Assembly: GCA_039720395.1 (NCBI GenBank)
Contig: CM077828.1
Coordinates: 16,962,264 to 17,026,263, forward strand
Direction of reading: 5' to 3'
Source of the DNA: Liquidambar formosana
Taxonomy: Eukaryota; Streptophyta; Magnoliopsida; Saxifragales; Altingiaceae
Length of the DNA: 64,000 nucleotides
The notes beneath the pieces were generated by a model. It was given only the letters and a program-made list of their open reading frames with translations. It searched no databases and was not told the origin of the DNA. A program made the position numbers and the translations under genes. Positions 57,561 through 64,000 of this stretch are shown one piece after another (positions within the stretch are counted from its first letter, which is position 1; the number at the start of each line of letters is the position of its first letter).

Positions 57561-59682
57561 GAGCGTCGGTCTTGGAGTGCTATTCAGGCCTCTCGTGGTG
57601 GGCCTGCTTTTACTCGCACATTCTTTGCTGATGACTTACTCCTTTTTGCTAAAGCATCTGTTGAAGAGGGTATGGCTATAAAATCTGTTTTGGATAGGTT
57701 TTGTAATTTATCTGAGTTGAAAGTTAGTTTTCCTAAATCTAAAGTGTTTTGCTCCCCTAACACCAACCCTGAACTTATCAAGGATATCAATGATGTTATG
57801 TGTATTCCCAACACCCATACCCTAGGTAAGTACCTTGGTTTTCCCATTCTTCATGGGCGTAAATCTAAGGCTGAGTATAAATTTATTGAGGATAAAGCCA
57901 AGTGCAAACTTGCTGGTTGGAAAGCAAGCTTGCTTTCTATGGCTGGTCGTACTACCCTTGTTAAATCTGTATTGGCAGCCATCCCTAATTATTATATGCA
58001 AACTACTGCCCTACCTGTGTCCATTTGTAACTCTCTGGACAAGATGACCCGTGATTTTATTTGGGGATCCACTACTGATCACCGTAAGGTCCACCTTGTT
58101 GGATGGGATACAGTTACTAAGCCTAGGAATTTGGGGGGTCTTGGCATTAGACGAACTGCAATTGCTAATAAAGTGTGCCTAGCTAAGTTGAATTGGAACC
58201 TTGCTCATGATACTAAGCCATGGGCACAAGCTTTAAAAGCTAAGTACCAATGGGGTAATAGGAAGTCTTTGGAAACCCCGTATTGGTTCTTGTGTGGGGA
58301 GGACTTAGAAAGGGTTTTGAGATTTTTAAAACTGATACCAAATGGAATGTTAAAGATGGTAAGGATGTCCACTTCTGGGAAGATTTATGGCATAATTGTG
58401 GTACCATGAGAGCACTTATTCATGGTCCCCTTGTCCAAGGTGAAGCTAATGCCAAGGTTTGTGATTTTGTCAATGAAAATGGGAATTGGTGCTTTAATGA
58501 TTTATCTTTTGTCTTTCCCCAATCTGTTCTTGATTTAATTGGCCCTTCTCCCAATCAAAGATTCAACAAAAATAAGGATTGTATCACTTGGATTGGATCT
58601 AAATCTGGAGATTTTTGCTCCAAGTCTGCTTATATTTTTTTTTATAACAACATCAATGGGGACTTACCCAATGATCAATGGAAAAAAATCTAAAAAATCA
58701 ACACTTTCCCAAAGATGCAAAATTTTCTTTGGCTTTGCTTCCATAGGAAATTAGCCTGCAATGATGTGCTTTCTCATAGACGCATTACTTTTTCCAATTT
58801 GTGCCCCTTATGTTTTAATGCTCCTGAAACAGTTGAACACATTCTTAGAGAATGTGATTATGCTAAGGAGTTTTGGTCCATAGTTAACCCTGTTGTTTTA
58901 ACCAATACCGGGTTGCCTCTTGATACATGGATTATCCATCATGCTTTTTGCAAGATTAGTTATAGGGGAGGGCAAATCCCTTTTTCAGTTATTTTTCCTT
59001 TCGCTTGTTGGGCTTTGTGGTATAATAGAAACAAATTTGTTTTTGAGCAAAGTTTGCTGCTACCTAGAGATAATTGTGATGCCATGACCACCAAAGCTTT
59101 TGAATATTTCCACATTTCTGGTAAATTCAAGACCCCAAGCATATCTAAGATAATTATGGTTAAATGGGCTCCCCTTGCATTTCCTTTTTACAAGTTAAAC
59201 ACTGATGGCTCCTTATTGGGAACCCTGGGGCAACTAGTGCTGGAGGTTGGATTCGCGATCATCTGGGTCAATGGATCAAAGGGTATTCCCATAAGCTTGG
59301 TATCTCTTCTAGTAGAGAGGCGGAATTATAGGGTTTACGTAATGGGTTGGAAACTGCACTAACTTGTAACATCAGGAAACTATAAATGGAAATGGATGAT
59401 AGTGCAGCTGTTATGCTAGTTCACCACCAGATTTTGGATACTCATCCCTTGAGTACCATAATTGGTGATTGCAGGTACCTAATGAACCGGTTCGAGGAAG
59501 TCTATATTCAACATAGCTATCGTGAGTCCAACAAATGTGTTGATATCATTGCTAGGAAGGGAGCCTTTTTTGGTTTTAATTGTACTCTTTTTGATGCTCC
59601 TCCCATTTGGATGGTTGCTCAGCTTGATGCTGATGTTAAAGGTATTTCCTACCGTTGTGATGTAATTGACTATATTGCTTAA
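57561..59682 (+). pseudogene. LINE reverse transcriptase / RNase H remnant
   Basis: The coding part of the LINE is in four frame segments: 57561-58409, 58283-58693, 58715-59362 and 59386-59682. The breaks are near 58300 (frameshift), 58692 (stop at WKKI), between 59215 and 59360 in the RNase H, and near 59370. The endonuclease and N-terminal reverse transcriptase are absent, as expected from 5' truncation. It encodes no functional enzyme; the palm segment with FADD and the zf-RVT cysteines are still recognisable. Confidence 0.82.
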
Positions 59683-59720
59683 TTTTAATGCATACCAGTT
59701 TACCAAAAAAAAAAAAAAAA
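57561..59720 (+). mobile_element. 5'-truncated L1-type LINE
   Basis: Plus-strand remains of a plant L1 second open frame. It enters inside the reverse transcriptase at RGGPAFTRTFFADDLLLF (FADD catalytic box retained) and runs through LKVSFPKSKVFC and GKYLGFPILHGRK to 58409. After frameshifts come a zf-RVT region (NFLWLCFHRKLACNDVLSHR, CPLCFNAPETVEHILREC, 58560-58880) and an RNase H (KLNTDGS near 59190, then 59386-59682). It ends in 16 A (59705-59720). No clear target duplication; compared with sister exons about 7 bases of target seem missing. It is inserted in opposite orientation to exon B4. Confidence 0.87.
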
Positions 59721-59746
59721 CGAAGGGACAATAGGAAGAGGTGAGC

Positions 59747-59999
59747 GGATTTAGATTTGGTGCAATTTTGCACTTTAACTTCACTTTGCAGTAGCCATCG
59801 GATGAGCGACACATTGCAAGGGGAAGGCAGGAAAAGCTGGGATTTGTTCCATTAACAACTCACGGCGTTGCACAGCTAACAGCAAATTCCTCTCTCAAAT
59901 CCCAACCGTACATTCCTATTTTCCCCTTACAATGTATCGCTCATCCGACGGCAACTGCACGATGCAATTGAAGTGCAAAACTGCACCAAATCCGAGTTC
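59747..59999. mobile_element. Mutator-type MITE with ~79-bp TIRs
   Basis: The left arm contains GATTTGGTGCAATTTTGCAC and CATCGGATGAGCGACACATT; the right arm is its inverted complement over about 79 bases (GATTTGGTGCAGTTTTGCAC, GTCGGATGAGCGATACATTG). A 9-bp direct duplication, GAGGTGAGC, lies at 59738-59746 and 60000-60008. The sister exons B1 and B2 carry this target only once. Long TIRs plus a 9-bp duplication identify a Mutator-like MITE. The ~95-bp centre is non-coding. Confidence 0.88.
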
Positions 60000-60326
60000 G
60001 AGGTGAGCACCCATTTTGAAACAACGCATGGAAGAACAATTGGTGGGACGTGGTGTTTAGCGAGAGGGATATGATCTACGAACTACAGTTTATGATGAAT
60101 CGTTGACGTAGAGAAAGCTTATGAAAGAAAAAGGTCACCGCCTTGTTCTTAAAATTACTCAAATCCACGAGCAAAGAGAAAACAACTCGAATCCTCGAGT
60201 AAAGAGAATAAAATCTCATAAAGAAATTCTTATTAAAATCAAAACATTCAATTCCCTTGGCCAAAAGGCCTACAACCTAATTTATAGAAAACCTAGTTCT
60301 TACAAAACAGGAAATAACATAATAAG

Positions 60327-60748
60327 CTAAGAAGCACCGACATGGACACGTGACACGGTTATGACACGACACGGACACTCCGACAAGGCAATTTCTAAAA
60401 AACCCAAGACAAACACTGCGGGGATACGGCAATATATATATATATAGCATTATAGTTTTATAGTTTTATTTTTCAATTGAAAGATAGAGTTTAAAACAAA
60501 AATCACATAACAAAAAGAAATTTTGGGCTTTTGCAAAATCACCCCTCAATTGTTAAAAACAACTAAAATTACCCCTTTTAAAACAATTTAAATTTACATT
60601 TCTTACCCCGCCGTGTCCCTCCCGTGTCCGAAATTAATTTAATTTTTTTATTTTCCCGACACATACGGAGCGTGTCGGACCCGTATCAGAGCCGTGTTTG
60701 TGTCCGACACAGCCATGGCACCATTTTCAGAGTGTCCATGCTTCCTAG
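60327..60748. mobile_element. MITE with CTARGAAGCA termini
   Basis: The left end CTAAGAAGCACCGACATGGA and inverted right end CTAGGAAGCATGGACACTCT match. Both subterminal regions are full of GTGTCCGACACGG-like repeats in the two orientations (CACGACACGG at left, CCGTGTCC and GTGTCGGACCCGT at right). ATAATAA stands at 60319-60325 and 60749-60755, so a 7-8 bp duplication (hAT-like) is possible. Confidence 0.6.
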
Positions 60749-60828
60749 ATAATAATAAATTACCAAAAATTACCAAAACTGACAAATCCCGTTTTTTGAA
60801 TTTGTAGCATTTTTAAAGGCTTCATAAA

Positions 60829-62624
60829 TGTCAAGACCCAAATTAATTAAGTCATGATCAATAATAATAAAACAAGCTTTATTTAATAAATCCTTTGATA
60901 AAATAGGATGACACGTGCCAAAATCTCAACTATTTTAAAATTTTTGGGCATAACTCATCCATAGATGAGACATACCATCATGAAACCTGTTGTAAAATTC
61001 ATTTCATAAAAATTTCCAGTCATCTATACAAGTGGTATCTTCCCATGCATCGCATTCCACATATACAACCATAGTAATTAAAATTACAACCCTTAATTAC
61101 AATTACATTGGCCTAATAGAAAACCAAATTAATTACATAGTCCTTCCCAAGAAAATACATTCATAAATAACAAAATGAAATTTCCAATAAGAGTATCTTC
61201 CGCCTATGATAGCATAACCAATCTCTGGATTATCTAAAAAACATTTAAGATAATAGACGTGAGTCCGACGACTCAATAGATATAATTTAACATAGTAAAC
61301 TAAAGCAATGATATAAATAAAATTCAATTATATCATTTAAATCAAAATATACTAACCGAGTACATTAAAAAGAATCCAAATCAAGTTATAATTCATAACT
61401 TAAAGTAAATAATGCATAATACCCAATGCATGTGACTCATGTTCAATTTACATTAATTCCATCAATTACCGACTACTCCCGCAAGAGTCTTCGCACGGAA
61501 ATGAAAAATTTAAACCCAACCTCTAAGAAGAGGACACTGTACCCTCGCAAGCAACCCAAGACCAAAGGAAAGGAAAACACCACAAAATCCCTTAACTGCA
61601 AGTAGTCCAATTCTAATGATCCTTTTTATGCAATACTTTTACCCAGTATTCATTAAGTCCATTTAATACATGATTATATCCAACATGCAGTGTGACAAAC
61701 CATAAAATGATCTTTTTAAACAAAATCATCTTCAAAATATGCTATATAACCCATAATCAAATAACCTCATAATTGTACCAAAATTATGATAAACAATATA
61801 AATTCCCATTCTGATTATAGCCTTAAAATCATAATCGAAAACATCAATTAAACATGGAAATTAACCATAAAATTCATACATCTATATTCCATAGAATGTA
61901 TAAAATAAATCAAGCTCATAAATAAACATAATTTCCAATTTATGTTCTCAAATACCTAAAATATCATCTCAAGATTTATTCCATAAATCATTTATATACA
62001 TATTATAGGCCCAAAAATACCAAATGCTATGATAATATATACCATATTATCATGTCAATAGTTTAAACCTATGTAAATTGCACCTAACTCCAAGAAATGT
62101 GTAGAAAATGCAACCTTAGATGTTGTGGGTATGAAATCCAGTCCTAGGATGAACATGCAAGCTCCCAATCCAAGCCCTAGCTCCCAAATTACTTGGTTGA
62201 TGAAGATAATAGAGGTACCTAACTCCAAATCACCACCAAAACTCCCCAATATGCATGAATAAACCCAAAAATGTAAAAATGAGATGATAATCTAAAATAA
62301 ATTACATACCCTAGCTCTAAAGGTGAGAAAATACCTCTAAAAATGCAAAAGGAGTTGATGAGGATGAAAATTCATGTCAAAACTGAGGAAATCCAAACTC
62401 AAACCATCATGAGCAAGCTCCAAGCTCCACCAAGAGGTTGGAGAAAATGAATCCAACCATAATAATGCATTCCCAAGCATCAAAGTAAGGTAAGAGAGTG
62501 AAAAACCCAAATCCACAACCATACGCGCGTAGATCAGGCCAAAATATGTTAAATCTGAACTCGCCGGCATCGGATCGAGGTTGCCGTGCTCCGACAAGCC
62601 GCCGTCGAGCCTCCACCCCCTTCT

Positions 62625-62664
<40 letters not shown>

Positions 62665-63474
62665 ATGCCCAAAAAGACCAGATCTGGTCTTTAAAAATTG
62701 TGGTGGAAGGGTTATAAATAAACCCAGGGGTAAATGCGTCATTCGACGCATCTTAAAAAAAAATTTTGCGTTTCTGCCATACCCCGATCGATCGAGGTCT
62801 GAGGCCCGATCAATCGGACCATGGCAGTGTCGAAATGGCTTATCCCTTGTACCTCCGATCGATCAGTCCATGCCAGAAATGCCCAATAACAAATGCCAAT
62901 TAATGAGTCTAAACCTCTACAGCATAGACCAGTACCTTATTTTCATTAAAAACATTTAAGTAAATTCTTTACTTTAAATTATTTAATGAAAATAAGCAAA
63001 CAACCCCCCATTTAAATCTAAATAAAATATCAGAAAAATCAAATTCCAAGTATATCAAAATCTCATTTTCAAGTTTTAGTACAAAATCTGTTTCCTAACA
63101 GATTTTTCAAAAACAAACTTATGAGGAAACCGATCGAAACGTGATAATAAAATCCCATAAAATCACAGATGTCTTATAATATTATAAACTTCCATTACCG
63201 CCAAAAATTATCTTTAAAAACTAAGATTTACGAATATTCATTTTTCCCCAACACTTAGCCAAATTTTAGCAGCTTAGACCCTTAAGTTGCAGATAGGGCC
63301 AAACGCACACTTAAAATACTCTATGCATAAAAACAAGTATCAAAACACATCCAACATCATAATATCATACACATGCATTACCCACACATGAGGTCATCTG
63401 ACAAATTATGGGATTAACTATATTAACCATAGATTAAGCCCTTAATACCATATTTAAAAATTACGAGTGTTACA
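60829..63474 (-). mobile_element. Solo LTR of a gypsy (Tekay/Del-like) element, 2.65 kb
   Basis: The ends TGTCAAGACCC and GAGTGTTACA are TG...CA and mutually inverted. The 5-bp duplication ATAAA is at 60824-60828 and 63475-63479. No primer site, gag-pol or second LTR lies inside. Read on the minus strand it starts TGTAACACTCGTAATTTTTA, like LTRs of the Tekay/Del chromoviruses; orientation is inferred from this. It contains a (CT)n run at 62632-62660 and a GATCGATCGA palindrome near 62785. Open frames within it (62055-62959) are not convincing genes. Confidence 0.75.
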
Positions 63475-63479
63475 ATAAA

Positions 63480-64000
63480 AGCCCCAAAACACTTGGAAAC
63501 CTTCTAAAATTAACCCCAACTAATATAGTAACCTATAAGGATTAAATTTTGCCTAATTAAACCTTAAAAACTACCAAAAACAAGTAAATAAAACCCTAAA
63601 CTAAATAAAAACAAAAATTACAAAATTAATAATAAAAAATAACTTTGCTCGAGTTCTTTGTCCTACATTAGACTCTTCCACTTGACGCCCTCAAGTTCGT
63701 TGTATGAACTTGAAGTCTTCCATCCCGAACAAAAAGATACTTCGAGTATTTCAATTTCTTCATTCTCCTTTGAAATTTGCACTCTAAAATATTTTTGACT
63801 CAAGCCAATGTCTCTATACCCTTCAATTCATTAACAAAGTCGATCAAACAAGGACTGATAATAAAATTAAATTTCTTGACCCCAATAAAATCAATGTTTC
63901 TCAACCTATAAATATTGAGAAGATCAATTGATAAATTAACAACTAGACGCTATGATTGGATCTCTCCTGAAATTTTGACGAATGAAATTTCACAATTAAT
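63480..64000. other. Non-coding end of window
   Basis: AT-rich; no element end or coding sequence that I can support. The text at 63650-63760 could belong to a decayed retroelement. Confidence 0.35.

Larger units (their letters stand above)
56828..60014 (-). pseudogene. Type-B ectodomain exon B4, split by a LINE and a MITE
   Basis: Exon ends at a donor at 56828 and starts at an ATG at 60012-60014 (MGAHL, where B1 and B2 have MEAHL). Exon sequence occupies 56828-57560, 59721-59746 and 60009-60014. The C-terminal half is open: FPLIDIGNLTFRVLYINPSA, FECTINGAEKGAFYAYE, CLKCMESGGICGSNTSSLQ, CLCPDQPHALTC. The part around the first cysteines (57370-57540) is frameshifted, and the NLSLFYGC motif is lost (ETSTFPLEV). 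A 2.2-kb LINE sits in the signal-peptide region and a 253-bp MITE just after the fifth codon. This is closest to B2, with which it also shares its flank. Confidence 0.82.

Noticed and set aside
62055..62959. Several open frames including a 153-codon plus-strand one
   Set aside because: They fall within the 2.65-kb solo LTR, cross a (CT)n run and have no recognisable domain.

Overview
This window looks like nuclear DNA of a eudicot plant. It is AT-rich, its genes are intron-containing receptor kinases of the plant-specific LRK10-like (LRK10L / GUB_WAK) family, and most of the rest is plant transposon sequence: Ty1-copia elements primed by initiator tRNA-Met, Tat-like and Tekay-like gypsy LTRs, L1-type LINEs, hAT, Mutator-like and Tourist elements. 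I cannot name the species. I see no tRNA or rRNA gene, no CRISPR array and no prokaryotic feature.

Layout. 1-6.5 kb: degraded LTR-like DNA, a small MITE, a Mutator-like element with a 9-bp target duplication, and a dead first exon of an LRK10L gene (minus strand). 6.5-11.3 kb: an old complete Ty1-copia element (copia-1). 12.3-20.4 kb: a three-level nest, a Tat-like gypsy LTR split by a second copia element (copia-2) whose integrase is split by a 1.6-kb gypsy solo LTR. 20.4-22.7 and 26.5-27.3 kb: gypsy-derived non-coding DNA, interrupted by a 3.8-kb hAT-type element that itself carries two related TIR elements. 27.3-34.5 kb: an LRK10L exon scrap, intergenic DNA with palindromes, and an almost complete LRK10L1-type receptor kinase gene (plus strand). 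36.5-41.4 kb: an LRK10L2-type receptor kinase gene (minus strand). 41.6-60 kb: an expanded row of LRK10L ectodomain exons (types A and B, minus strand) made by local duplication. These are mostly broken; one is intact. A young Ty1-copia element (copia-3), a 5'-truncated LINE and a Mutator-type MITE have landed among or inside them. 60.3-64 kb: a MITE and a 2.6-kb solo LTR.

How it fits together. The host genes all belong to one cell-surface receptor family: signal peptide, cysteine-rich GUB_WAK_bind and WAK_assoc_C ectodomain, transmembrane helix, Ser/Thr kinase. There are at least eight ectodomain exons or exon scraps but only two kinase domains, and both kinase genes carry one reading-frame lesion. 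The single intact ectodomain exon (44430-45219) lies upstream of the broken kinase gene on the same strand. It could be the first exon of a long, exon-skipping transcript, or a kinase-less secreted product. Transposons have been the main agent of change, and their flanking duplications allow the order of several events to be read.
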